40,645 bases of DNA from assembly GCA_934660915.1 (NCBI GenBank), contig CAKUIF010000015.1, positions 1 through 40,645 of the forward strand, in the 5' to 3' direction. The notes beneath the pieces were generated by a model that was not told the origin of the DNA, ran no database searches, and was given only the letters and a program-made list of their open reading frames with translations. A program made the position numbers and the translations under genes. The first letter of the stretch is position 1, and each line of letters opens with the position of its first letter. Positions 16,303-24,168 of the stretch are shown in pieces. This stretch comes from an uncultured Olsenella sp. Its GTDB lineage: Bacteria; Actinomycetota; Coriobacteriia; Coriobacteriales; Atopobiaceae.

Positions 16303-16854
16303 ATGGCGGACCTGAGCAAAGCGGATCTGCAGAACAAAGAAGGGCAAGAGGCAAAGAAGTTCGAGCTCGAGGTCGAGGAGGACCGCAAGCGCCTGATTCT
16401 TCAGGGTGTCGGGATGCTCGTCCTCAACGTCGCACTCCTCTTTGTGGCGCTCGGCGCCTGGGCGGCGGCGAACATCACCGGAAACGTCTTGCTTCTGATT
16501 GTTATCCTCGCCCTCTTTACCGTTGTCTGGTTCGTGTCCAAGGGCATGGGCAAGCGTTTCAACCGCTTTGCGACGAAGGTCCACGTTGTCGATTTCGGGC
16601 CTCGCGACATCGTCATCTACGAGAAGGCCGACCCAGAGAAGGCCCTCGTGGTCCCGTACAAGAAGGTCAAGAACTACAAGTGTATCCGCCAGGGCAACTC
16701 GATTCGCCTGCTGCTCGCCGGCGATTGGGTCAAGCACCCTTCCGGCTTCCAGCTCGTAGACATCAACCGTCCCTTCATGGCGTCTACGCTCGATGGCCTT
16801 CAGGCGGACATCGCCGCGGTTATGAAGGCGCACCGCGTGAACGAGCGCAACTAG
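16303..16854 (+). CDS. Two-helix membrane protein of unknown function
   Basis: 183 residues, not recognised. ATG at 16303 sits four bases after the aldolase stop, with GGGGAG upstream. A charged N-terminal helix (about 1-30) is followed by two hydrophobic segments (about 31-53 and 56-73), then a soluble C-terminal domain that has VDFGPRDIVIYEKAD and ends with a run of basic residues. The layout, two helices plus a cytoplasmic domain with KKVKNYKC, resembles small pleckstrin-like or YcxB-like membrane proteins, but that is only a shape comparison. Its place inside a sugar-acid operon suggests an accessory role, with no evidence for a specific one. Confidence 0.75.
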   Translation: MADLSKADLQNKEGQEAKKFELEVEEDRKRLILQGVGMLVLNVALLFVALGAWAAANITGNVLLLIVILALFTVVWFVSKGMGKRFNRFATKVHVVDFGPRDIVIYEKADPEKALVVPYKKVKNYKCIRQGNSIRLLLAGDWVKHPSGFQLVDINRPFMASTLDGLQADIAAVMKAHRVNERN

Positions 16855-16913
16855 GGGCACCTGCCTGAGCGCCGCGTGAGGCGTCGAAGGCACTTCTAAC
16901 TCGTTTATAAACA

Positions 16914-16928
16914 GGGCGCTTGGCGCCC
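16914..16928 (+). other. Small hairpin just upstream of the SIS gene
   Basis: GGGCGC pairs with GCGCCC around TTG, ending a few bases before the AAGGAGG of the next gene. No T-tract follows, so it is more likely an mRNA stability or translation-tuning element than a terminator. Confidence 0.45.
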
Positions 16929-16947
16929 TCGATTTAAGGAGGATTGC

Positions 16948-17556
16948 ATGGCAACCGATAAGGAACAGGTCCAGGAATTCCTGAGCATCGCCAAGGAATC
17001 GATCGACGAGTACGTCGCGGGCATCGACTTCGAGGCGCTTTCCGCCGCGAAGCAGCTCATTCTCGACGCCGAGGCCAAGGGCGGCCGCCTGCACGTCACC
17101 GGCATCGGCAAGCCGGGTCACGTCTCGGGTTACGCCGCGTCGCTCTTCAGCTCCACGGGCACCCCGACCTACGAGCTTCACGGCACCGAGTGCGTCCACG
17201 GCTCCGCCGGCCAGACCAAGCCGGGCGACGTCGTGATCGCCATCTCCAACTCCGGCGAGACGAATGAGCTCAAGGCCACCGTTACCTGCCTCAAGGGCGT
17301 GGGCGTCCACATCATCGCGCTTACCGGCAACCCTAACAGCTGGCTTGCCAACGAGGCCGAGGTCGCGCTCATCGCCGGCGTCAAGCAGGAGGGCGACTCC
17401 ATGAACAAGCCGCCCCGCGCCTCCATCCTGGCCGAGATCATGGAGCTCCAGTGCCTCTCGATCCTTCTCCAGAACGAGTTCGGCCTTGACCCGAAGCAGT
17501 ACGTCAAGTGGCACCCGGGCGGCGCGCTCGGCGCTTCTTGCCGCGAGGGCAAGTAG
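16948..17556 (+). CDS. SIS-domain sugar-phosphate isomerase, KdsD/GutQ-like
   Basis: 202 residues; ATG at 16948 behind AAGGAGG. A SIS fold typical of arabinose-5-phosphate isomerases: GIGKPGHVSGYAASLFSSTG, then HGTECVHG, ISNSGETNEL, and a late WHPGGALG, matching KdsD/GutQ motifs. The two C-terminal CBS domains of KdsD are absent, so this is the short form, as in catabolic isomerases. It would interconvert a ketose and aldose phosphate in the cytoplasm; the sugar is unknown. It sits between the unknown membrane protein and a DapA-like lyase, which suggests it handles a product of the PTS import or of an aldolase. Confidence 0.88.
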   Translation: MATDKEQVQEFLSIAKESIDEYVAGIDFEALSAAKQLILDAEAKGGRLHVTGIGKPGHVSGYAASLFSSTGTPTYELHGTECVHGSAGQTKPGDVVIAISNSGETNELKATVTCLKGVGVHIIALTGNPNSWLANEAEVALIAGVKQEGDSMNKPPRASILAEIMELQCLSILLQNEFGLDPKQYVKWHPGGALGASCREGK

Positions 17557-17596
17557 CCCACGTTGCAAATCAACCCCAGTTCAAACAGGAGACAGC

Positions 17597-18493
17597 ATGT
17601 CTAAGTTCCAGGGCGTCATCGTCCCCATCGTCACCCCGTTCAACCGTGACGACGCGCAGACCATCAACTACGAGGCCGGCGAGAAGCTCGTCGAGAAGGT
17701 CATCGCCGCCGGCGCCGACGGCATCTTTACCTTCGGCTCCAACGGCGAGTTCTTCGTGTGCTCCGCCGACGAGAAGATCGAGTTCTCCAAATTCGTCATC
17801 GAGAAGGTTGCCGGCCGCGTGCCCGTGTACGTGGGCACCGGCGCCTGCTCCACCAAGGACGCCATCGAGATGTCCAAGCGCGCCGAGGCCATCGGCGCCG
17901 ACGCCCTCTCGGTCATCAACCCGTACTTCATGGGCATCAACGACGACCAGCTCAAGAACTACTTCACCATGGTCGCGGAGAGCGTGAACATCCCCGTCAT
18001 GCTCTACAACATCCCCAAGTGCACCGGCAAGAACATCGCCCCCGAGGTCGTGGCCGAGCTCGCCAAGGTGGACAACATCAAGGGCGTCAAGGACAGCTCC
18101 GGCAACATGGACAACCTCCAGGGCTACATCGATGCTGCCAAGGGCAACGACGTCGACGTCCTCGTCGGCTCCGACGGCAAGATTTCCGCTGCCCACGCCA
18201 TGGGCGCCGCGGGCGCCGTTGCCGGTACCGCGAACCTGATCACCGACGTGGTCGTCAACCTCTGGCGCGCCCTCGAGGCTGGCGACGCGGCTGAGGCCGA
18301 GCGCCTGCAGGCTGAGATCGAGCCGATCCGCGACGTCCTGCACCTCGGTTCCACCCCGCAGACCCTGAAGCGCTCCCTCGAGCTCGCCGGCTATGAGGTC
18401 GGTCCCGCCCGCTTCCCCGTTACCGAGGTCGCTGACGGCATCGACGAGAAGTGCATCGCCATGCTCGACCACTACGGCATCGCTCACAAGTAA
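17597..18493 (+). CDS. DapA/NanA-family class I lyase
   Basis: 298 residues, the normal length of the DHDPS/N-acetylneuraminate lyase family. ATG at 17597 follows ACAGGAG. The barrel includes GVIVPIVTPF, FTFGSNGEFF (phosphate/keto-acid loop), the catalytic Tyr at about 137 in MLYNIPKCTG, and the Schiff-base Lys165 in IKGVKDSSG. The family includes dihydrodipicolinate synthase, sialic acid lyase, 2-keto-3-deoxygluconate aldolase and keto-deoxyglucarate dehydratase. Context with an Eda-type aldolase and a PTS favours a catabolic keto-deoxy-sugar-acid lyase over lysine synthesis. A precise substrate cannot be fixed. Confidence 0.9.
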   Translation: MSKFQGVIVPIVTPFNRDDAQTINYEAGEKLVEKVIAAGADGIFTFGSNGEFFVCSADEKIEFSKFVIEKVAGRVPVYVGTGACSTKDAIEMSKRAEAIGADALSVINPYFMGINDDQLKNYFTMVAESVNIPVMLYNIPKCTGKNIAPEVVAELAKVDNIKGVKDSSGNMDNLQGYIDAAKGNDVDVLVGSDGKISAAHAMGAAGAVAGTANLITDVVVNLWRALEAGDAAEAERLQAEIEPIRDVLHLGSTPQTLKRSLELAGYEVGPARFPVTEVADGIDEKCIAMLDHYGIAHK

Positions 18494-18533
18494 TTCGGTG
18501 CTTTCAAACAGGTTTTAAGTGAGGAGAAGAACC

Positions 18534-19175
18534 ATGATTCTTCAGAAGGCTTCCGTTACCAAGGCGCTCTACGAGACCGGCGCGTTCGCCGTCGTCCGCG
18601 TCCCTACCGTCGAGCGCGGCTGCGAGATCGCCGAGGGCCTGATCCGCGGCGGCGTCCACGCCATGGAGATCAGCTACACCCTTCCGAACGCCGGCGAGGT
18701 CATTGCCGGTATCAAGGAGAAGTTCGGCGACGAGATGATCGTCGGCGCCGGCACCGTCATGGAGGCGACGACCGCTCGCCTGGCCATCATGTCCGGCGCC
18801 CAGTTCATCGTCGCGAACATGATGAGCGACGAGGTCGCGAGCATCTGCAACCTCTATCAGATCCCCTACGCGCCCGGCTGCACCACGATGACCGAGGCCA
18901 ACCACGCGCTCTCCATCGGCTCCGCCTTCATCAAGTGCTTCCCTATCTCGAACACCTACGGCACCCAGCTCGTGGGCCTCTTCAAGACCCCGACGCCCTG
19001 GATGCCCCTCATGATCTCGGGCGGCATCAACCTGGACAACCTCGCCACCTGGGTCAAGTCCGGCGCCGAGTGCTACGGCATGGGCAGCCTGCTGACCAAG
19101 GGCACCGCCGACGAGATCGCCGCCAACGCCGCCCAGGTCCGCAAGATCATCGACGAGACCCGAGCGAGCATGTAG
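18534..19175 (+). CDS. KDPG/KHG aldolase (Eda-family)
   Basis: 213 residues, the size of Eda. ATG at 18534 has GAGGAG upstream. Typical features are GAFAVVRV near the start, the acidic GGVHAMEISYT stretch, IVGAGTVM, and the Schiff-base Lys134 in FIKCFP, equal to Lys133 of E. coli Eda. It cleaves 2-keto-3-deoxy-6-phosphogluconate or a related keto acid into pyruvate and a smaller aldehyde such as glyceraldehyde-3-phosphate. It is the last gene of the first PTS operon and is followed by a terminator. Which phosphorylated keto acid it uses is inferred from the family only. Confidence 0.92.
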   Translation: MILQKASVTKALYETGAFAVVRVPTVERGCEIAEGLIRGGVHAMEISYTLPNAGEVIAGIKEKFGDEMIVGAGTVMEATTARLAIMSGAQFIVANMMSDEVASICNLYQIPYAPGCTTMTEANHALSIGSAFIKCFPISNTYGTQLVGLFKTPTPWMPLMISGGINLDNLATWVKSGAECYGMGSLLTKGTADEIAANAAQVRKIIDETRASM

Positions 19176-19201
19176 TTTTTCTTGCTCCGTGCGACATCAG
19201 G

Positions 19202-19230
19202 CCCCTTCGGCATTCCGCCGGAGGGGTCTT
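19202..19230 (+). terminator. Terminator of the first PTS operon
   Basis: CCCCTTCGGC (19202-19211) pairs with GCCGGAGGGG (19217-19226) around a five-base loop, with one wobble pair, followed by TCTTTG. The T-run is broken, but the place at the operon end fits termination. Confidence 0.7.
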
Positions 19231-19394
19231 TGCATACGTCGCCCAGTGACATAGAGAGTCTTTTTTGGCGCGCGTTCAGAAGAGTTCTCCTCTTGGTGGC
19301 GAGAAAATCGCTTCGCCGAAAAAACCCTGGACATTGGCTTTGCTCAATTAAGCTTTTGCCATGCGAGCGTGGTCGCTGTTTTTGGGGTGATTGG

Positions 19395-21341
19395 ATGTCG
19401 GACGAAAAAATCGTGCATGTCAAAAAGCTAAGCGACAGGGCCCGCTGGAATATTTGGCTGGCCTGGTCAATGACGCTTGCCGCCATTCCCCGTACCGTGC
19501 GCCAGGGCCTCGAGCCGTGCGTTCCTGGACTTCCGGATCTTTACCTGCTTTCTGTCGCGCTGCTTGTCATCGCTTTGGCTGGTCTGTTTTTGCCGTATTG
19601 TGCCGAGAAGATCAGAAAACGCTTGCTGCCCGTCGCTAAGCCTCTCGTTGTGCTGCTTGGCGTTATAACAACCGTCGCGCTTATTGCGGTTGAGCTCTAT
19701 GTTATGCATATCGGTCGCGATTCCCTGGGATACAGGCGCTATGGTCAGTGTTTTATTTCCGCTGAGTTTTTCTGCGGCCTGCTGTCGCTTTTGGGATGGG
19801 CTTTTGCCCAGCCAGGGGGAGGGGATTTCGGTGCCGCCAGAGTTTCCTTTTTGCTTGGAGCTGCTTGCCCCTTTGCGGTGATGGTGCTCTCTTTGGCTGT
19901 GGCGTGCCCAAGCGGGACATTTCTTGCATCCGCTATTTCTGCGGCGGTCGTGGGCGCATCGCTTGCGGTTCTTCGCGCGCTGAATCGTTTCCCTCGAGAT
20001 TTCACTCTGCGTTATGTGGCGGGGCAGGTATTTTTTTCAACAATATGGTGGGGCCGGTGGGGCGGGGAACCTGTATTGAAGGAAATCTCATCAGTCACCC
20101 TACTGCTTTGCATTCTGGCGGGAATCGTTGCGTTGCTAACCGGCTTGTATCGTGCGAAGGAGCAAGGGCTGAGCGCTGATTCATTCAGCGGGGCTTCGGG
20201 AGCTCCGTTGATTCCCCCATTTGATGATCGTGCCGCTTCGACCCCTCTTTCTCCTCGCGAGCGGCAAGTTACTGAGCGTACTCTTGCAGGCAAGACGGAC
20301 GCGCAGATTGCCGAGGAGCTTGCGATAGGCAAATCAAGCGTTGCGACGCTGCGTAGGAGGAGTTATCTCAAGCTCGGCGTTTCGGGGAAGAAGGAGCTTC
20401 TTGAGAAGGTGGGCGCCAACTGCTGCGCTTCGAAGCCGTCGAGCGTCATCGAAGGCCGTTGTGTCCCAGGATTTCTTTCAGGGTTATTCACCTTAACAAT
20501 GATTACGGCGGCGCTGGCAATATTGAGGGTCGCAGGATTATCGATACCGTCGACGTGGGGTGGGTACCTTGTCCGGCCCGCCGTCTTGGTGCTTTTGCTA
20601 TTCACATGTCTATCTGCGAGGCCCGCCGATTGCTTGGAGGGCGGGCGGATTCGAAAGCCTGCTCCTCTGGTCGCGGCGCAGGCCTTTAGCGCAATCTTGC
20701 TCGCCTATGGTATGCGCTCGGCTGCCGGTCAGGATTATTTCCAAGAGCCGGTTTACTATTCCACCGTTGCATTGGTGTTGTTGATGCTTGCCCAAGGATT
20801 TGATACATCGCAGCGTGGATCAGTGGTGTCCGAGCTTTCTTTTTTGATTCAAATTGCAAGGAATGGCGTTGCTTGCTTCTCGGCACTGGATTATCGCGTG
20901 GGGCTGATTTGTGCCGCGGCTGTGGTGCCGTTTGATTTTATCGGCTACAGGGAGGTTGCAATCGGAGTCACGCAGGGCCTTCCGGGGCTCCCGCATATGT
21001 TGTTGCTGGCAGTTCTTATCTTGTGCGTGCGTGTTATCTCAAGCAATTGGTCGACTTGCCCCGACGGCGAGCTGCCGATTGACGAGAGGACTAACAGGGC
21101 AGTCCTGTACCTTCGTGGTCGAGGCTTGAGCGAAGTGCAGGCGCGCGCGATTGCGCATCTTGCCCTTGGGGCGAGCCCCCAAAAGGTCAGCGCGCTTTGT
21201 CACGTCTCACTGGGCAGCTTGGGTACGTTCAGAACTCGTGCCTACAAGAAGCTGGACGTGAGCGGCATGGATGACCTGCGGATTCTCCTTGAGCGCGAAG
21301 CGGGCATGCCAAAACACGACAAGGTGTCACCTGTTAAGTGA
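19395..21341 (+). CDS. Tandem membrane LuxR-type regulator with two helix-turn-helix domains
   Basis: 648 residues. ATG at 19395 is preceded by TGGGGTGATTGG. The protein repeats one architecture twice: a block of hydrophobic helices, then a LuxR-type DNA-binding domain. The first block (about 15-260) leads to a helix-turn-helix at about 285-345 (LSPRERQVTERTLAGKTDAQ, then AEELAIGKSSVATLRR). The second block (about 360-560) leads to another at about 577-635 (GLSEVQARAIAHLALG, then TFRTRAYKKLDVSGMDDL). Single-copy membrane LuxR proteins are common in Coriobacteriia; a doubled one is unusual. It should sense something at the membrane and bind DNA from the inner face. Codon use is less GC-biased than in the PTS genes. 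Its downstream neighbours are a small ORF and an ABC transporter, its most likely targets. Confidence 0.88.
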   Translation: MSDEKIVHVKKLSDRARWNIWLAWSMTLAAIPRTVRQGLEPCVPGLPDLYLLSVALLVIALAGLFLPYCAEKIRKRLLPVAKPLVVLLGVITTVALIAVELYVMHIGRDSLGYRRYGQCFISAEFFCGLLSLLGWAFAQPGGGDFGAARVSFLLGAACPFAVMVLSLAVACPSGTFLASAISAAVVGASLAVLRALNRFPRDFTLRYVAGQVFFSTIWWGRWGGEPVLKEISSVTLLLCILAGIVALLTGLYRAKEQGLSADSFSGASGAPLIPPFDDRAASTPLSPRERQVTERTLAGKTDAQIAEELAIGKSSVATLRRRSYLKLGVSGKKELLEKVGANCCASKPSSVIEGRCVPGFLSGLFTLTMITAALAILRVAGLSIPSTWGGYLVRPAVLVLLLFTCLSARPADCLEGGRIRKPAPLVAAQAFSAILLAYGMRSAAGQDYFQEPVYYSTVALVLLMLAQGFDTSQRGSVVSELSFLIQIARNGVACFSALDYRVGLICAAAVVPFDFIGYREVAIGVTQGLPGLPHMLLLAVLILCVRVISSNWSTCPDGELPIDERTNRAVLYLRGRGLSEVQARAIAHLALGASPQKVSALCHVSLGSLGTFRTRAYKKLDVSGMDDLRILLEREAGMPKHDKVSPVK

Positions 21342-21471
21342 CAGACGGACAACGCCTCTTCCGGTAGCTTTTGTCTATCGACTGTCGGAAAGGGGCTTCA
21401 TCATGCGGCTCTACATACTTTGCGGTGCAAATAAGCGTCTTTGAAATGTGCTCGTATGTTGTCCACCTTCT

Positions 21472-21753
21472 ATGACGAACGAGTCGATGAAGCAGCTTGC
21501 AAACGGGGACCACAGCAGCAGCTATAACATGGCCACGGCCAGTATTAACTCCGGGTGTGCTGCGAACGCGACGTTCTGGGTCTATATGCCCTCGGTGGGA
21601 CGCTGTTCGTCTACGGTGACGCTTTCTCCTCGCCGTACGGGAACGATGACCTATAACACCAGCTTTTCTGGCTCGGTGTCGCTTTACGGCCAGCTTGGCG
21701 GGTATAGCGGCACAACCGATTTGAGCGGGAGCTATTGCTTCAACGTCAGGTAA
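21472..21753 (+). CDS. Small Cys-containing ORF of unknown function (candidate peptide)
   Basis: About 93 residues if started at ATG 21472; an in-frame GTG at 21448 has no ribosome-binding site. The family is not recognised. The N-terminal part is polar with DHSSSYN; three Cys residues are spread over the protein (one in INSGC, one in GRCSS, one in SYCF), and the second half is rich in Ser, Thr, Gly and Tyr and looks beta-rich. No signal peptide is seen. Two mini-frames lie upstream: 13 codons from ATG 21403 behind GAAAGGGG, and 9 codons whose TGA overlaps this ATG. The first is in the same frame, separated only by one TGA. It could be a peptide exported by the ABC genes downstream, or a decayed gene. 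Confidence 0.45.
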   Translation: MTNESMKQLANGDHSSSYNMATASINSGCAANATFWVYMPSVGRCSSTVTLSPRRTGTMTYNTSFSGSVSLYGQLGGYSGTTDLSGSYCFNVR

Positions 21754-21778
21754 TTCCTCTGCCTTATGCCGGTAAGCC

Positions 21779-21804
21779 CCCCGGGCGCACTGGAGCGCCC
21801 GGGG
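21779..21804 (+). terminator. Strong hairpin between the small ORF and the ABC genes
   Basis: A perfect 10-bp stem, CCCCGGGCGC with GCGCCCGGGG, around a six-base loop (21789-21794), 25 bases after the small ORF. No T-tract follows. Such stems often sit after a highly expressed small peptide gene and limit read-through into transport genes. Confidence 0.6.
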
Positions 21805-21820
21805 ATGTAGGGGGTGCGCC

Positions 21821-22675
21821 ATGCTTGCTCGCGGAATCTTTCAATTTCAGCTCCGTAGGGCATTCGCCTCAAAGACGCTGCCTTACGCGCTTCTGTTCTC
21901 GATTGGCGTCATGTGCGCCTGCTTCATGCAAATGTGTTTGAAGTTCTGGGGGCATGACACGAGCGAGGTCCCCTCGGCCGTCGTGGCGTGGGTGGGCAAC
22001 TGCGATGCCACGGAGACAAACGTCTTTTCTTATTTCATTAACTACATGATGGCCCCTGTCGCGGCGGCAATCTTTGGAGACAGCTTTTGTGCTGATGTCA
22101 AAGGCGGGCTTGCGGCCAGTGGGGCGAGCAGGTCTGCGTTTGTCGGCTACGTGTTGTCGGGGGCAGCGGCGGCATTTATCGTTGCGTTCCTTGCGGTGCT
22201 TGCGGTCCTGTTGGGTTCCCAACTCCTGGCGCTCCTTGCCTTTCCGATCTCGAGTGCGCCGGATGCCTATCAATCCTTGGGGCATTTCACTGCGCAGGTG
22301 GACAGTCTTGACCATCTGTCGCAAGGCCTATTTGGTGACCTGCGGGTAAGCGCTCGGCTGTTGTGCAATCTCATCTTCTGCATCCAGGCAGCGCTTTGGG
22401 CGGGGGCTCTCTCGGCGGCCTCGTATGCCGTCTCGCTTCTTACGAGGGGCGGACGACTGCTTGCGATCGGCGTTCCCACGCTCGCGTTTCTCGTTGCAAA
22501 CGTGACGCTTCCGCAAGAGCTTGCCCCCTATACGCTGCTCACGAGTCCACTTGCATCCAATGAGACCCTGAGCCTTTCGTTCGTCGCGTTCGTTCTTGAG
22601 CCGCTTGCTGTCTTGCTCCTATCCCTTCTCGCTGTCTTCCTGGTGGGACGCTTTGGGAGGGATGTGCTGCTATGA
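21821..22675 (+). CDS. ABC-2-like membrane permease subunit 1
   Basis: 284 residues; ATG at 21821 behind AGGGGG. A hydrophobic protein with about six membrane helices, a large loop after the first one containing WGHDTSEVPS, and a cytoplasmic GGLAASGASRS stretch after the second, as is usual for ABC-2 type permeases. The C-terminus ends in GRFGRDVLL. Its stop overlaps the next start in ATGA. Together with the next two membrane proteins and the ATPase at 24169 it should form an exporter or a self-protection transporter. No specific family is recognised beyond the ABC-2 layout. Confidence 0.75.
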   Translation: MLARGIFQFQLRRAFASKTLPYALLFSIGVMCACFMQMCLKFWGHDTSEVPSAVVAWVGNCDATETNVFSYFINYMMAPVAAAIFGDSFCADVKGGLAASGASRSAFVGYVLSGAAAAFIVAFLAVLAVLLGSQLLALLAFPISSAPDAYQSLGHFTAQVDSLDHLSQGLFGDLRVSARLLCNLIFCIQAALWAGALSAASYAVSLLTRGGRLLAIGVPTLAFLVANVTLPQELAPYTLLTSPLASNETLSLSFVAFVLEPLAVLLLSLLAVFLVGRFGRDVLL

Positions 22676-23412
22676 ATGCAAACAAGACCATTCAGGCGAT
22701 TGACCGATGCTTTTTGTTTGCTCTTGCGGTGCTGGTAGTTCTGGGGCTTGCGGCTCTGTTTGATAACGGGGGACGGCCGCCTCTTGATTCCGGCGCTTCG
22801 ATCTCTAGGGCGTATGAGAGGTTTGCGGGCATCGGCCTTCAGGTCTGCGTCCTTCTTCCTGTCTACGCCATTGGGCTTAGTGGCGTGATGGTGCGGTTGG
22901 GAGGCCCTGCGCGTCTTGCGCGGCAGGGGGGTCGCGCGCGGGCAGTCGATGCCTGTGTACGAGAGCTCCTTTTAAGGTCAGTTGCGTTCCAGACGGTTCA
23001 GATGACCTTCGCCCTTGCCGCAGCGCTCCTCAAATCGGGAATTGCCTACTCCATGGGGGAGGTGACCGTCTTTGCTGCGCTGCAGTTTCTGCTGGGCACG
23101 CTCTGGTTTGTCATCGTGAGTTTGGCGATGCTCGCGGCCCGCCTAATCTGGGGGTGGGGAGTCCTTGCCGTCATCCCGGCGCTTGTCTATGCGGGGTACG
23201 ACATTCTGCTGAGTATGACCGCCTTTACCATGGAGCCGCATTTGGCGATGGGCTGGCAGCTCGTGCTTTCTGCTGACCCCGCAGATATCACGGGATCTCT
23301 CGCAGGTGCAGCGCGCCTGACGGCCATAGCTCTGGCGCTCTATTGGTTATGTCAGCCTCTGGCGAGAAGAGCGGACTTTTTGGAAGGGGGCGCGGAGGAT
23401 GAAAGCTCTTAG
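22672..23412 (+). CDS. ABC-2-like membrane permease subunit 2
   Basis: 246 residues, about six hydrophobic helices. The start overlaps the previous stop (ATGA), so translation is probably coupled. A short cytoplasmic start (IQAIDRCF) precedes helix 1; a basic stretch rich in Arg and Gly after helix 2 is the likely ATPase-contact loop. The C-terminus is acidic. It overlaps the next gene by 14 bases. The role as a transporter subunit comes from context and hydrophobicity, not from a recognised family. Confidence 0.7.
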   Translation: MNANKTIQAIDRCFLFALAVLVVLGLAALFDNGGRPPLDSGASISRAYERFAGIGLQVCVLLPVYAIGLSGVMVRLGGPARLARQGGRARAVDACVRELLLRSVAFQTVQMTFALAAALLKSGIAYSMGEVTVFAALQFLLGTLWFVIVSLAMLAARLIWGWGVLAVIPALVYAGYDILLSMTAFTMEPHLAMGWQLVLSADPADITGSLAGAARLTAIALALYWLCQPLARRADFLEGGAEDESS

Positions 23413-24157
23413 CATCTCTGGCGCTACGATCCGGTCCGTCGGTGCTGCCGTTGCTGTAAAGACGGCGACCCTAGCCTTTCTGGTCATAAGGGGCTCCGAC
23501 TATGCCCTCCATCAGTACGTAGCAGGTGCGGCCTTCGCTCCAAGGCTGGATGGCCTGCCCGACGCGATGCTCATGATGGTTTGCCTTCTCCCGCAGCTGG
23601 CCGCCGTCTTTGCTCTCTGTGATTACGTGCCCATGTGCTTGTCCTGCCAGGCCACATCGGTGATGCCGCGCCTTGCCGGACGTCGTCTTTGGGCTGCAAG
23701 AATGGCGTCGGACCTCATGGCGTTGACGCTTGCGTATGTGCTGCTTGGCAATTTGTTGGGGCTGGCGGTTCTCGTCCTGCCGGGCGATTTGCCCCTCGAG
23801 GAGGCTTTGCCGGTCATTGCGTCCGCGCTTCTGCTCGAGCTACTCTCCAGCGCCCTTCTTGTCTTGCTGACAAATGTGACAGCTCTTTGGCTTGAGCCCA
23901 TCATTGCTGTGGTGCTGGTGCCGGGGGTTCACGGTGGGGTGCTTCTCACTCAGGCCTGCCTGCCGTTGTCGTGGGCGACTGCCGCGGCACCGTGGCTGCC
24001 GTCTGCGCGCTCGGTGCTCGCTTGGCATGACGTGCCCGGCGTTGCGTCTGGCGCTCCGGGGCTGACCCTTGGCGGTTCCTGCGCCCTTCTTGCCGCCCTT
24101 GCCCTTCTTGCCGCTTTTGTTCTTGTGCGCATCGTTTCCTGCTCCGACATAGTTTGA
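23399..24157 (+). CDS. ABC-2-like membrane permease subunit 3
   Basis: 252 residues with about six hydrophobic helices. It begins 14 bases inside the previous gene. After helix 2 there is a polar loop with SCQATSVMPRLAGRR, and the C-terminus is very hydrophobic with only a short polar tail. It ends 11 bases before the ATPase gene. Three permease-like proteins with one ATPase is more than the usual one or two, suggesting either a heteromeric channel or two devices sharing one ATPase. Function by context only. Confidence 0.7.
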   Translation: MKALSISGATIRSVGAAVAVKTATLAFLVIRGSDYALHQYVAGAAFAPRLDGLPDAMLMMVCLLPQLAAVFALCDYVPMCLSCQATSVMPRLAGRRLWAARMASDLMALTLAYVLLGNLLGLAVLVLPGDLPLEEALPVIASALLLELLSSALLVLLTNVTALWLEPIIAVVLVPGVHGGVLLTQACLPLSWATAAAPWLPSARSVLAWHDVPGVASGAPGLTLGGSCALLAALALLAAFVLVRIVSCSDIV

Positions 24158-24168
24158 TTGGGGATGCC

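Noticed and set aside
19182..19394. Longer start for the tandem LuxR protein
   Set aside because: It would begin inside or before the terminator of the preceding operon; ATG 19395 fits better.
21403..21753. Selenoprotein reading of the in-frame TGA
   Set aside because: No SECIS-like element could be argued for, and no selenium genes are visible; nonsense or coupling is simpler.
21472..21753. Lactococcin-972-type bacteriocin
   Set aside because: The Trp- and Tyr-rich motifs and signal peptide of that family are missing; only the neighbourhood is similar.
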